From contig NZ_LT835161.1 in assembly GCF_900169715.1 (NCBI RefSeq), positions 248,001 to 312,000 of the forward strand: 64,000 nucleotides of DNA, given 5' to 3'. Below are positions 25,450 through 33,895 of the stretch, piece by piece. Position 1 is the stretch's first letter. Every line of letters begins with the position of its first letter. This stretch comes from Kocuria massiliensis. GTDB lineage: Bacteria; Actinomycetota; Actinomycetes; Actinomycetales; Micrococcaceae. The notes below the pieces were generated by a model, which had not been told where the DNA came from, ran no database searches, and saw only the letters and a list, made by a program, of their open reading frames with translations. The position numbers and the translations under genes were made by a program.

Positions 25450-26214
25450 ATGAATTCCACCCCATCCCGCCGTGAGCCTGCGCCAACGACGCCGGATATG
25501 CCGGCCGATGCTCCGACAACGCTCCCGCACGCACCCCGGTATGCTCAGCGCCCCCGAACGTATTTCGACCTTCTGCTGGCGCTGTATTGCGTGCTCCTCA
25601 TCCTGTCGAATATCGGAGCCACCAAGGGCGTGGCTTTTGGACCGATCTTGACCGACGGCGGGTTCTTCCTGTTCCCTCTCGCCTATGTTCTGGGCGACGT
25701 CGTGACCGAGGTGTACGGATTCAAGGCCGCGCGGCGGGCGATCATCGCGAGTTTCGTCGCCGGGGCCTTGGCTTCGCTGAGCTTCTGGCTGACGATGATC
25801 CTGCCGGCCGCGGACTTCTACGAAAATCAGTCGGCCTTCGAAGCAGTGCTGGGGCCGGTCCCGAGAATCATCGGTGGCTCGTTGCTCGGATTCCTCGTGG
25901 GCCAGCTGTTCAACGCCTGGGTCATGGCTCTGCTGAAAAAGTGGACCGGTGAGCGGTACATGTGGATCCGCCTCATCGCGTCGACCCTGGTGGGAGAGTT
26001 CTTCGACACCTTGATCTTCTGCACCATCGCCGCTCCCATCCTGGGGATTCAAGAGTTCGGCGACTTCGTGAATTACCTGTTCGTCGGCTACTTCTACAAG
26101 TGTTTGATCGAGGTCGTCCTGCTACCGATCACGTACCCGGTGATCGGGTGGTTCAAGCGCCATGAGCCAACATTCCCGGCAGGTCCCGTGGTGCCGAGTC
26201 ACACAGCCCGCTAG
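25450..26214 (+). CDS. Queuosine precursor transporter (YhhQ/DUF165)
   Basis: About 254 residues. A Pro/Ala-rich lead of about 35 residues is followed by about six membrane segments with the family motifs LSNIGATKGVAFGPILTDGGFFLFPLAYVLGDVVTEVYGFKAARR and RLIASTLVGEFFDTLIFCTIA. YhhQ proteins import queuine or preQ precursors for tRNA modification. A GTG at 25441 in the same frame is an equally good start: a TAATAC -10 element (25430-25435) lies about 6 bp before it, consistent with a leaderless mRNA. No preQ1 aptamer was recognised upstream. The 3' end overlaps the convergent MBL gene by 4 bp. Confidence 0.88.
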   Translation: MNSTPSRREPAPTTPDMPADAPTTLPHAPRYAQRPRTYFDLLLALYCVLLILSNIGATKGVAFGPILTDGGFFLFPLAYVLGDVVTEVYGFKAARRAIIASFVAGALASLSFWLTMILPAADFYENQSAFEAVLGPVPRIIGGSLLGFLVGQLFNAWVMALLKKWTGERYMWIRLIASTLVGEFFDTLIFCTIAAPILGIQEFGDFVNYLFVGYFYKCLIEVVLLPITYPVIGWFKRHEPTFPAGPVVPSHTAR

Positions 26215-27077
26215 TCGGTGAAGCCGGCGATCTCGCCGATGTCCATGAGGTATGCGAGCTGAGCCTTGAGGGTTTTCAAGGCCGGTCCGCGGACCTGGTC
26301 GGGCACGTGAGCGTAGATGTCGTCGGTCAGCGCAGTCGCGGAGGGGCCGAGATCGTCGTTGGCCGCCTTGAGGCGGAGCCGCAAGTCGTGGATTCGGGTC
26401 AGCCGGTGTTCCAGCAGCCGGTCGCACGCTTCCTCCAGGAACTCGCCGTGGGGACCGTGAGCTGGAAGCACGGTGAACCCCGGTTCCTCTTTGAAGACTC
26501 GGAGGGTGTCGAGGTAATCCTCGAGGTCGCCGTCGGGATAGTCGAGCATCGTCGTGCCGCGGCCGAGGATGGTGTCTCCGGTCATGATGACGCCGTCGTC
26601 GAAAATGCTGAGGGCGATGGAATCGGAGGTGTGACCGGGGGCGTGCCACACGCTGATCTCCACGCCGGTACCGTTGAGCACTTCCTCGTCTTGGAGAGGG
26701 AGCGCGTCTCGGCATTGGTCTTTATCCCACGCCCGAACGTGTGCGCCGGTGAGCTCGTGGAGACGGTCCACGTTTCCGGTGTGATCTTTGTGCCGGTGGG
26801 AAACGACGATGAGGTCGACGTCCACGGCGTCGACGATTCTTTGAGCGTGCTCGGCGGAATCTGGTCCAGGATCCAAGACCACGACCCGTGGTTTTTCCTC
26901 GTCGCCGAGCGGGGGGAAGTTTTCGCCGAGAACACCGACGACGTACGTGTTGGTGCCCTCGAGAGTCATGGAACTGGGATTGTCGACCGTGAGATACGCG
27001 GTGTGCTGACTGGTGCGAACCCACGTGTGGGAAACCTCGCTGTGCGGTGCGGCTTCAAAGTTCGACGATGCGCTCAT
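26211..27077 (-). CDS. Metallo-beta-lactamase-fold hydrolase (LACTB2/glyoxalase-II-like)
   Basis: A 288-residue MBL-fold protein with the metal motif SHRHKDHTGN (HxHxDH), WHAPGHTSDSIAL, MTGDTILGRGTTML and PAHGP, giving a full set of zinc ligands. The C-terminal 70 residues form a winged-helix-like LACTB2 tail (LKTLKAQLAYLMDIGEI). Family members hydrolyse thioesters, lactones or RNA; the target here is unknown. It is convergent with the transporter gene, overlapping its end by 4 bp. The ATG at 27077 is adopted, though no strong ribosome-binding site is visible. Confidence 0.88.
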   Translation of the reverse strand: MSASSNFEAAPHSEVSHTWVRTSQHTAYLTVDNPSSMTLEGTNTYVVGVLGENFPPLGDEEKPRVVVLDPGPDSAEHAQRIVDAVDVDLIVVSHRHKDHTGNVDRLHELTGAHVRAWDKDQCRDALPLQDEEVLNGTGVEISVWHAPGHTSDSIALSIFDDGVIMTGDTILGRGTTMLDYPDGDLEDYLDTLRVFKEEPGFTVLPAHGPHGEFLEEACDRLLEHRLTRIHDLRLRLKAANDDLGPSATALTDDIYAHVPDQVRGPALKTLKAQLAYLMDIGEIAGFTD

Positions 27078-27232
27078 GGAACTAGTTCACCACATACCCG
27101 GGGTTTGTAGGCCAGCGAAGATCTCGATGACCCCCGTGCGTCCGCATACTGGGCAGTGTGCGTAACGGCTGAACATTGGGTGATAATTGTGGTCAATTCA
27201 CTCGTATTCTGCCTGAGGGGCTAGAAGGTTCT

Positions 27233-28639
27233 ATGGGAAAAAATTCCACACAAGGGTCGCTGACTCGTTCGCTATCGCACGAGCAGATGACCATGATTGC
27301 GCTTGGCTCGGCGCTCGGAACGGGGCTGTTTCTCGGATCCGGCGCTGCCATTGGCATTGCAGGACCGGGCGTCATCGTGTGTTACGCCATTGGGTCCGTC
27401 ATCGCGGCCATCATTGCGTGCGCGGCCGGTGAAATGGCCGTTAAGTATCCGGTTCGCGGAGGGTTCGGCACGATGGCCGGTCGGTACCTCGGTGCCTTCG
27501 GCGGTTTTGTGACCCGCTGGGCCTACTGGGCCACCACGGTCTGCGTGGCCGGTGCCGAACTCGTGGCTGTGGCGACGTACCTGAAGTTCTGGTGGCCGCA
27601 GCTTCCGTTGTGGGTTGGCATCGTGGTGTTCGCGGTGATCGTCGTCGGCCTGAATGCTTCGAGCGTGAAGTCCTTTGGCCTCGTCGAATTTTTCCTGTCG
27701 GGAATCAAGGTCATCGCGGTGATCGCGTTTATTTTGATCGGCTTGCTGATCGTGTTCTTCGGTCTGCCGAATCATCCGGCCGAAGGGTTGGGGCATCTCA
27801 CGGAACATGGATTCTTTCCCAACGGGCCCAGCTCCATCTGGCTCGGTATGGCGGCGGTGATGTTCTCCTTCGGCGGCGTCGAGCTGATTTCGATTTCGGC
27901 TGCCGAGGCCAAGGACCCCATCCGTTCGGTTCGCAGCGCGGGCAAGGCGACGATCTGGCGCCTGGCATCGTTTTACGTTCTGGCATTGTTCGTGGTCATG
28001 GCGATCATGCCGTGGTCAGCGGCGTCGGCTACCGGAGATCTTTCCTCGAGTCCCTTTGTGATGGTCTTCTCGGACGTTGGTATTCCCGCCGCGGCCGCTG
28101 TCATCAACTTCATTGTTCTGGTTGCCGCACTTTCTGCGGCGAACGCAAACGTGTACGCGGGTACTCGCCTGATGCACTCGCTCTCTCACCAGGGTATGGC
28201 GCCTCGCGCGTTGGAGCGGACAACGTCGCGAGGTATTCCCCTGGGTTCTCTGGCGGTTTCCTGCCTTGGAATTCTGGTGGTGGTCGTCCTCGCACTGGTC
28301 ACGGAGGACGTTTTCATGATCATGATGTCCGTGATTACGACCTTCATCCTCGTGGTGTGGATGCTGATCTTGGTCTCGTACATCAGGTATCGCCGAGAAG
28401 CTGGTGCCACCTCCGAATTCCGGCTTTTGGGCGGAATTCCTATGGCCGTCGTCGGAATCTTGGGATTGCTGGCGATTGTATTGGCGGTATTCTCCAGCGA
28501 GGACATGCGCTTGCCTGGAGTCGTCGCGTTGTGTTGCTACGCCTTCTTGACCGTGGTGTATTTCGTCGTGGTTCGTCGTCACGTCGGAAACGAGCAGGAT
28601 GCCTTTGATGAAGCTGAAATTGCTCGTGCCGAAGGATAG
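27233..28639 (+). CDS. Amino-acid permease, APC superfamily (AAT/GabP-like)
   Basis: A 468-residue permease with 12 hydrophobic segments. It opens with LTRSLSHEQMTMIALGSALGTGLFLGSGAAIGIAGPG, the consensus first-helix motif of amino-acid/polyamine transporters, and has FSFGGVELISISAAEAKDPIRSV in the middle. It would import an amino acid (GABA, proline, D-Ser or aromatic types are all possible) by cation symport. The ATG at 27233 has AGAAGG upstream; an earlier in-frame start at 27176 would add residues outside the family consensus. A terminator follows at 28696-28724. Confidence 0.9.
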   Translation: MGKNSTQGSLTRSLSHEQMTMIALGSALGTGLFLGSGAAIGIAGPGVIVCYAIGSVIAAIIACAAGEMAVKYPVRGGFGTMAGRYLGAFGGFVTRWAYWATTVCVAGAELVAVATYLKFWWPQLPLWVGIVVFAVIVVGLNASSVKSFGLVEFFLSGIKVIAVIAFILIGLLIVFFGLPNHPAEGLGHLTEHGFFPNGPSSIWLGMAAVMFSFGGVELISISAAEAKDPIRSVRSAGKATIWRLASFYVLALFVVMAIMPWSAASATGDLSSSPFVMVFSDVGIPAAAAVINFIVLVAALSAANANVYAGTRLMHSLSHQGMAPRALERTTSRGIPLGSLAVSCLGILVVVVLALVTEDVFMIMMSVITTFILVVWMLILVSYIRYRREAGATSEFRLLGGIPMAVVGILGLLAIVLAVFSSEDMRLPGVVALCCYAFLTVVYFVVVRRHVGNEQDAFDEAEIARAEG

Positions 28640-28695
28640 CTAGCACTTTCATTATGCCTAAAATTCATAGCTGAATTAAACAAACCGGGCTACTG

Positions 28696-28724
28696 TGAGT
28701 GCGGGGAATCCTTCCCCGCACTCA
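28696..28724 (+). terminator. Terminator after the permease gene
   Basis: Perfect 13-bp arms TGAGTGCGGGGAA (28696-28708) and TTCCCCGCACTCA (28712-28724) around a 3-nt loop. Confidence 0.85.
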
Positions 28725-28812
28725 CTCGCAATCATTCACGCGTACACATGTCGCTGCCTTCAGCCCATTGTGTGCTGCTGAGTGAATCCTGAATTGTAGG
28801 GAATCCTTCAGT

Positions 28813-30831
28813 ATGAGTTTTACCCGCCCGGTTTCCTCCGGCCGCACCACTGCGCGGAAAATCGCCGTCGTCACGCTCGCGTGCTTTGGTCTCTTGGCCG
28901 CTCAAGCGCCGTCGCTTGCCGCGCCTCAACCCAGCGCCTCGCCCACACAGCCGTCTTCTGCAGCGGACGCCACGGTGACGGGCACTTCGACATCGTCTCT
29001 CGCTGCCATCACGAACGGTCGTGAAAACGACCACGTCAAGAAGCTGGTTCCCGAAACTGACGTGTTGACGCAACCGGCATTGGGCACGACGCCGCCCAGC
29101 AGTGGCGGTTCGAATCCGGGCGCCACGTTGGGGCAGGGGAGCAAACCTCTGGAATCGACCAGCCATCTTTCCTCGGCCTCCCTGAAATCGGCGGCGCAGG
29201 ATCTGGAAAAGGCTAAGACGGGGCAGGCCGTGGACCCGAATCACTCGGCCGCCGTCGCCGGCACTGAGAAGGAATCGGTGACGGGGGCTGCGGCCGCCGG
29301 CACTGGCGTTCAAGGCATGGATGTCTCCGGTTGGCAGGACAACGTCAACTGGAATTCCGAATACGCCAATGGTGCTCGATTTGCCTCGATCAAAGCGACC
29401 GAGGGCATGGAGTATGTTTCGCCGCAGTTTTCTTCCCAGTACAGTGGCGCGACCAGTGCGGGGATGTACCGCGGCGGCTACCACTTCGCGTTGCCCTCCG
29501 TTTCATCCGGAGCCGCACAGGCCGATTTCTTCGTCAATAATGGTGGCGGTTGGACCCCAGACGGCCGTACGCTGCCAGGCCTGCTCGACGTCGAGTTCAA
29601 CCCGTATCAATCCTTGGGCGATTCTTGCTTTAACATGTCGACGGCCCAGATGAATGCGTGGATTTCATCGTTCACCACACAATATAAAAACCGTACGGGC
29701 CGTTATCCCACGATTTACACCAACTCCTCGTGGTGGTCCATGTGCACGGGAAATACGACCCTCTTCAATTCGATGCCTTTGCACATCGCGTACTATTCCT
29801 CCACTCCGGGGCCCATGCCGGCCGGATGGAGCACGTATGACATTTGGCAGTATTCATCGACGGGCCCTTACTCGGGCGACTCCAACGTCTTCAACGGTGA
29901 TTCAGCCGGCTTGAGGGATTACGTGACCAATGCCAATTACCGGCCGCAAGGTAACCGTGGAGGCGGATCAGCATCGGATACCTACACGGCCGCCAACGGA
30001 AGATTCGTCAAACTGAATGTGGCGATTGGCGGACTCTGGAATGGTAATAGATCCAAATACGGGGAGCCCGTCAATAACGAAACCTGCGGCTTGGTCGGCG
30101 GGGGTTGTTATCAGACCTTTTCCAACGGGTACACCATCTACTGGGCACCCAACGGTCGTGGCGCACACGCGGTCTTCACCTGGGGTGCGATTGGTCAGAA
30201 GTGGATTCAGGCTGGTTATGAGCGGGGTTATGGGTATCCGGTGAATGATGAGCAGTGTGGTTTGATCGGTGGCGGTTGTTTCCAGGCGTTTTCGAATGGT
30301 CAGACGGTGTATTGGACGCCGAATAGCAATGGGGCTCATACGGTGAAGACTCGTGGTGCGATTGGTCAGAAGTGGATTCAGGCTGGTTATGAGCGGGGTT
30401 ATGGGTATCCGGTGAATGATGAGCAGTGTGGTTTGATCGGTGGCGGTTGTTTCCAGGCGTTTTCGAATGGTCAGACGGTGTATTGGACGCCGAATAGCAA
30501 TGGGGCTCATACCGTGAACACCCGTGGTGCCATTGGAGAGAAATGGATGAACGCCGGTTTTGAACGGACCTACGGGTACCCTCTGACCGAGGAAGTGTGT
30601 GGGCTCGTGAACGGCGGTTGCTTTCAAACCTATTCCAACGGGTACACGGTGTATTGGACTCCCATCGGCACCGGGACGCACGCCGTTTATACCTGGGGCG
30701 AGATCGGCAAGGAATGGATGAGCGCCGGCTACGAGCGGGGCTACGGCTATCCCACGACGGACCGTAAGGCCGTGGGCGGGCAGTACACGCAAACCTTCTC
30801 CAACGGGAAAACCTTGACGAAGGCGAGCTAG
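28813..30831 (+). CDS. Secreted GH25 lysozyme with C-terminal LGFP repeats
   Basis: A 672-residue secreted muramidase. A signal peptide (RKIAVVTLACFGLLAAQAPSLAA, cleaved near residue 36) precedes about 120 low-complexity residues. The GH25 domain (about 172-375) has GMDVSGWQ, FASIKATEG and LLDVEFN, which carry the catalytic acidic residues. Residues about 395-670 are five LGFP-type repeats of about 57 residues, with KWxxAGYERGYGYP and CFQxFSNGxTVYWTP; LGFP repeats bind the cell wall. Two adjacent repeats are identical at DNA level and use codons unlike the rest. It probably cleaves peptidoglycan of self or competitors. No immunity gene is recognisable. Confidence 0.92.
   Translation: MSFTRPVSSGRTTARKIAVVTLACFGLLAAQAPSLAAPQPSASPTQPSSAADATVTGTSTSSLAAITNGRENDHVKKLVPETDVLTQPALGTTPPSSGGSNPGATLGQGSKPLESTSHLSSASLKSAAQDLEKAKTGQAVDPNHSAAVAGTEKESVTGAAAAGTGVQGMDVSGWQDNVNWNSEYANGARFASIKATEGMEYVSPQFSSQYSGATSAGMYRGGYHFALPSVSSGAAQADFFVNNGGGWTPDGRTLPGLLDVEFNPYQSLGDSCFNMSTAQMNAWISSFTTQYKNRTGRYPTIYTNSSWWSMCTGNTTLFNSMPLHIAYYSSTPGPMPAGWSTYDIWQYSSTGPYSGDSNVFNGDSAGLRDYVTNANYRPQGNRGGGSASDTYTAANGRFVKLNVAIGGLWNGNRSKYGEPVNNETCGLVGGGCYQTFSNGYTIYWAPNGRGAHAVFTWGAIGQKWIQAGYERGYGYPVNDEQCGLIGGGCFQAFSNGQTVYWTPNSNGAHTVKTRGAIGQKWIQAGYERGYGYPVNDEQCGLIGGGCFQAFSNGQTVYWTPNSNGAHTVNTRGAIGEKWMNAGFERTYGYPLTEEVCGLVNGGCFQTYSNGYTVYWTPIGTGTHAVYTWGEIGKEWMSAGYERGYGYPTTDRKAVGGQYTQTFSNGKTLTKAS
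30184..30512 (+). repeat. Perfect 158-bp tandem copies, period 171 bp, inside the LGFP region
   Basis: Positions 30184-30341 and 30355-30512 are identical. Both are rich in T-ending codons (GGT, TAT, AAT, GAT), whereas flanking LGFP units use C-ending codons. It suggests a recent duplication or import of one unit. Confidence 0.9.
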
Positions 30832-30850
30832 CCCCTCGCCTTTCCATCCC

Positions 30851-30886
30851 GCGGGACGCCCAACGTTGTGACGGTGGGCGTCCCGC
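30851..30886 (+). terminator. Terminator after the lysozyme gene
   Basis: Perfect 12-bp arms GCGGGACGCCCA (30851-30862) and TGGGCGTCCCGC (30875-30886). Confidence 0.85.
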
Positions 30887-30915
30887 ATTCGTAGAGGCCT
30901 GACTAGTCTTGATGT

Positions 30916-31374
30916 ATGAGTTCTCGCAAAGTCACCGTGGAAATTCCCCTGCGTTGGGGAGACATGGACGCGTACCACCACGTCAATAACGTTCACGTCG
31001 TACGCATCATGGAAGAGGCGCGCATCGCCGTTTTTGGGCCGCCGCCGGCGGCACCCGGGACCGAGGGAGTCGATGCCCCCATCCCGCTGTTTAACCATCT
31101 ACCAGAGGGCACTCAGGCCCTGATCGCCGAGAACCACGTCAAGTATCGGGCGCCACTTCCGTACTGCAGGACTCCTGCGCGGGTCGAGGTATGGGTGGAT
31201 AAGATTACCGCCGCGAGCATTTCGGTTCAGTATCGAATCTTCGACGGGGAAACCGGTCAGCGATGCGTGGACGCCTCCACGGTGCTGGCTTTTTACAATG
31301 CGCCCGAGGGGCGCATCGTCCGTGTCTCCGCCAGTCAACGGCGTTTGCTCGATGAGGCGACCGGGGAAGCATAG
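30916..31374 (+). CDS. 4HBT-type acyl-CoA thioesterase
   Basis: A 152-residue hot-dog protein with the 4-hydroxybenzoyl-CoA thioesterase signature LRWGDMDAYHHVNNVHVVRIMEEAR, whose Asp is the likely nucleophile or base. A roughly 25-residue Pro-rich insert (GPPPAAPGTEGVDAPIPL) follows. Close actinobacterial relatives are of unknown substrate. It stands alone between two terminators, and its downstream hairpin is shared with the convergent PTS gene. Confidence 0.85.
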   Translation: MSSRKVTVEIPLRWGDMDAYHHVNNVHVVRIMEEARIAVFGPPPAAPGTEGVDAPIPLFNHLPEGTQALIAENHVKYRAPLPYCRTPARVEVWVDKITAASISVQYRIFDGETGQRCVDASTVLAFYNAPEGRIVRVSASQRRLLDEATGEA

Positions 31375-31399
31375 CCCGCTCCCGGATCTTCAGGCAATG

Positions 31400-31442
31400 A
31401 CGACGGCCCGGCACCTCCACGCGGGAAGTGCCGGGCCGTCGT
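31400..31442. terminator. Bidirectional terminator between thioesterase and PTS genes
   Basis: Perfect 15-bp arms ACGACGGCCCGGCAC (31400-31414) and its complement (31428-31442), lying between convergent coding regions. Confidence 0.88.
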
Positions 31443-31454
31443 CGTGCGCTGAGC

Positions 31455-33566
31455 CTACCGGGGCACGACGGTGATCACGGGATCGCCGAGGGACAGCGGG
31501 CCGGATCCGGTGGCGGTGACGCTCTGATACTTCGACGTGTTGGTCACGAGTACGGGCGTGATGGCGTCGTAGCCCGCCTCGTCGATCACGGAACGATCAA
31601 AGGTCAGCAGCTTCTGGCCGGCCTGGACCACGTCACCTTTGGAGACCTCCGCGGTGAAGCCGCGGCCTTGCAGGTTCACGGTGTCGATTCCCACGTGAAT
31701 GAGCAACTCGACGCCGGAATCGAGGCGCAGACCCAAGGCATGCCCGGAGGACGGCGTTGCGATGACCGTTCCACCTTCTGGGGCGACGACGGTTTCGGCC
31801 GTGGGGCGTACCGCGACGCCCTGACCGAGCTTGCCGCCGGCGAAGATCGGGTCGGGGACCTCGTTGAGCGGAACGACGGTTCCTTCCAACGGCAATCCCA
31901 CGGTCACCTCGTTGGTTAACGTGGCCGTCGCCGCGGCTGCCCCAGCGGGGGCCGCTCCGTGTGCGGCCGAGTGTTGGGGAGTTCTTGCCGGTTCGGACTG
32001 TGCGAGTCCGGCCTGGGTCTTCTCCTCGGTGGGAACCTCGTCCGCGGGGACGGTCTGCTTGGCCAGATCTTCCTCGCGCTGAGCCTTGGACCGGAACCCA
32101 AAGATGATGACGCCGGCCATGCCGCCGAAGTACGCGACGGCCAGACCAATTGCGAAGAGCGGCACGGGCTGCATCGCGGGGATGGACAGGAGAGAGGTGA
32201 ACGCGAATGCGTAGGACTTCACGCCGAGGGAGGAAATCAGCCCACCGGCGATCATCGCGGGCACGAGGATCAGCGGGAAGACTCGCTTAAACCGCAGAAC
32301 CACACCGTAGAGCGAGGGCTCAGAAATGCCGCCCAGGAGGCCTGAAATGGCGGCACCGGTTGCCACCTGGCGGAGTTCCTTATCCTTGGCCGCGCGGATC
32401 GCCACGCCGGTGACCACGCCGAAGACGGCGAAGTTGTAGGCGGCCATCGGGGACTGGATGAAGTCGTATCCGAGGGTCGAGAGGTTGGAGATCATGACCG
32501 CGTTCAACGGCCAGTGCAGGCCCAGCGGGACCATGAAGAGGTACGCGCCGGCGACGACGACGCCCACGATTGCGGGGTTAATGCCGTTGAGCCATTGGAA
32601 GACGTTGGAGATGCCCAAACCGAGGTTGACGCCGATCGGTCCGATGACCAGAGCGGTCAGGGGAACCATGATCAAGATCGAGATCATCGGGACGAAGACC
32701 ATGTGGAGCATGTTCGGGATGATCTTCTTGAGGAGTCGCTCGAGCGGAGCCAACACGGCCACGGCGAAGAGCGGCGGGAATACCTGACCCGTGTAATTGA
32801 ACAGATAGAGCGGTACGCCCCATTCGCCGATGTGGAACAGCGTGATGTGGTCGGCGCCGTCGGCCATGGTGGCCAAGCCTCGGAAAGCATCCGTCATGAG
32901 GGCCGCCGGAATGGCCGCACCAACCCACATGTTCGCGCCGAGGCGTTTGGCCGCGGTTGCACCGATGAAAATGGGCATGAAGTTCAGAACGGACAGGGCC
33001 GCTCCGAGAAGGATGAACCAGAACGGGAATTGGGCGCGCCAATCGTTGAGCATCGCGGAATTGGCGGCGTCGTCACCCAGTTTGGGCCCGTTGACGAGGT
33101 CGACGTTGACCACCTGGCCAGCGAAGTTTGTGTATTGGCCGAAGACTCCGAGCTGCTGCAGCAGCACGATCAAGGTGAGGATCATCGAGGAGCCGAGGAG
33201 GGCCCACAGGACCGGGCGGAACGAGTCGGAGAGGACGTCGAACATGCGCGTGATGACGCCGCCCTTGGAGCCTTTGGTGCTTTGCGCGGCGCTCGAGCCA
33301 CCCTGTCCTTCGTCTTTGGCCATTCCGGGCAGCGCGGCCATTTCGTCATAGACGTTAGCGACCTCGTTGCCAATGACCACCTGGGTTTGGCCCGACTGCT
33401 CAATCACGGACAAGACGCCGTCCGTTTTTTCGATGGCAGACTTCTCGACCTTGCTCTTGTCGTTGAGCGTGACCCGAAGGCGCGTTGCGCAGTGCGTGAA
33501 GTAGGCGACGTTGTCCGCCCCACCCAGGCCCGCCAAGACGGACCGTGCCGTCTTTTGATAATCCAC
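31455..33566 (-). CDS. bglF: PTS permease EIIBCA, beta-glucoside (BglF) family
   Basis: A 703-residue sugar phosphotransferase. Order: EIIB (1-85; phospho-Cys26 in FTHCATRLRVTL), EIIC (about 110-490, about ten membrane segments, with GGISEPSLYGVVLRFKR), an Ala/Pro/Glu-rich linker, then EIIA (about 560-703; SGHALGLRLDSGVELLIHVGIDTVNL with the two active-site His). It imports and phosphorylates a beta-glucoside or related sugar. The leader holds a RAT antiterminator that overlaps a terminator. No phospho-beta-glucosidase or BglG/LicT gene is adjacent, unlike the usual bgl operon. The ATG at 33566 has GAGGAG upstream. Confidence 0.9.
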   Translation of the reverse strand: MDYQKTARSVLAGLGGADNVAYFTHCATRLRVTLNDKSKVEKSAIEKTDGVLSVIEQSGQTQVVIGNEVANVYDEMAALPGMAKDEGQGGSSAAQSTKGSKGGVITRMFDVLSDSFRPVLWALLGSSMILTLIVLLQQLGVFGQYTNFAGQVVNVDLVNGPKLGDDAANSAMLNDWRAQFPFWFILLGAALSVLNFMPIFIGATAAKRLGANMWVGAAIPAALMTDAFRGLATMADGADHITLFHIGEWGVPLYLFNYTGQVFPPLFAVAVLAPLERLLKKIIPNMLHMVFVPMISILIMVPLTALVIGPIGVNLGLGISNVFQWLNGINPAIVGVVVAGAYLFMVPLGLHWPLNAVMISNLSTLGYDFIQSPMAAYNFAVFGVVTGVAIRAAKDKELRQVATGAAISGLLGGISEPSLYGVVLRFKRVFPLILVPAMIAGGLISSLGVKSYAFAFTSLLSIPAMQPVPLFAIGLAVAYFGGMAGVIIFGFRSKAQREEDLAKQTVPADEVPTEEKTQAGLAQSEPARTPQHSAAHGAAPAGAAAATATLTNEVTVGLPLEGTVVPLNEVPDPIFAGGKLGQGVAVRPTAETVVAPEGGTVIATPSSGHALGLRLDSGVELLIHVGIDTVNLQGRGFTAEVSKGDVVQAGQKLLTFDRSVIDEAGYDAITPVLVTNTSKYQSVTATGSGPLSLGDPVITVVPR

Positions 33567-33613
33567 GATGACTCCTCGTTGAATCCTCCGGCCCGCGAGC
33601 CGGAATTGGACAC

Positions 33614-33750
33614 AAAAAAAGACCCGAGTCGCGAGGTTTCATCGGGAGGACGCTCGAAGACGGTGCCTACCTACGCGGGTTCCGGGCGAACGTGCCGCTC
33701 CAGGTGCGCGATGAAACCATCGGCCGATGCCGATGGCGCGACTCAGGTCT
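33614..33750 (-). terminator. Leader terminator of the bglF transcript
   Basis: On the reverse strand the 5' arm (33750-33737, AGACCTGAGTCGCG) pairs with 33633-33620 (CGCGACTCGGGTCT), 13 of 14 plus one G-U. It is followed by seven T (33620-33614). An inner perfect 10-bp stem, GGTTTCATCG / CGATGAAACC, strengthens it. The 5' arm begins inside the RAT sequence. Confidence 0.85.
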
Positions 33751-33774
33751 TGCCTGCTGTGTCAGTAACAACCC
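33745..33774 (-). promoter_or_regulatory. Ribonucleic antiterminator (RAT) of the LicT/BglG type
   Basis: Read on the reverse strand, GGTTGTTACTG then CAGCAGGCAAGACCT fits the RAT consensus of bgl/lic/sac operons (GGATTGTTACTG...GCAGGCAAAACC) almost base for base, and its 3' end overlaps the terminator's 5' arm. A dephosphorylated BglG-family protein would stabilise it and let RNA polymerase reach bglF. Confidence 0.88.
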
Positions 33775-33816
33775 TGAAGGTCCGGCGCTGATTGCCGAAC
33801 CGCTGAAGATACTACT

Positions 33817-33888
33817 CGCACGTTATAACCTGCGCAACGGTACTTATCAGACCAGGTTTGAAGGGAGCCGGCTTTGTTATAACGTGCG
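33817..33888. promoter_or_regulatory. Pair of inverted 13-bp sites upstream of the bglF leader
   Basis: CGCACGTTATAAC at 33817-33829 recurs in inverted form at 33876-33888, each containing the palindrome GTTATAAC, with centres 59 bp apart. They look like operators of a DNA-binding regulator or a promoter element. The right copy ends 8 bp from the end of the P-type ATPase gene. Confidence 0.5.
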
Positions 33889-33895
33889 GTTCGGA

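Noticed and set aside
25315-26052. Extension of the kinase reading frame upstream of 25314
   Set aside because: The added 246 codons are antisense to the queuosine transporter and low in complexity; the kinase fold starts right after the ATG at 25314.
29968-31098. 376-codon reverse frame across the LGFP repeats
   Set aside because: It is the complement of the repeated LGFP units, so its own repeats are an echo; it also runs through a terminator into the next gene.
32514-33791. 425-codon forward open frame opposite the PTS gene
   Set aside because: The sequence is Asp/His/Arg-rich without domains and crosses the RAT leader; the PTS gene has EIIB, EIIC and EIIA motifs.
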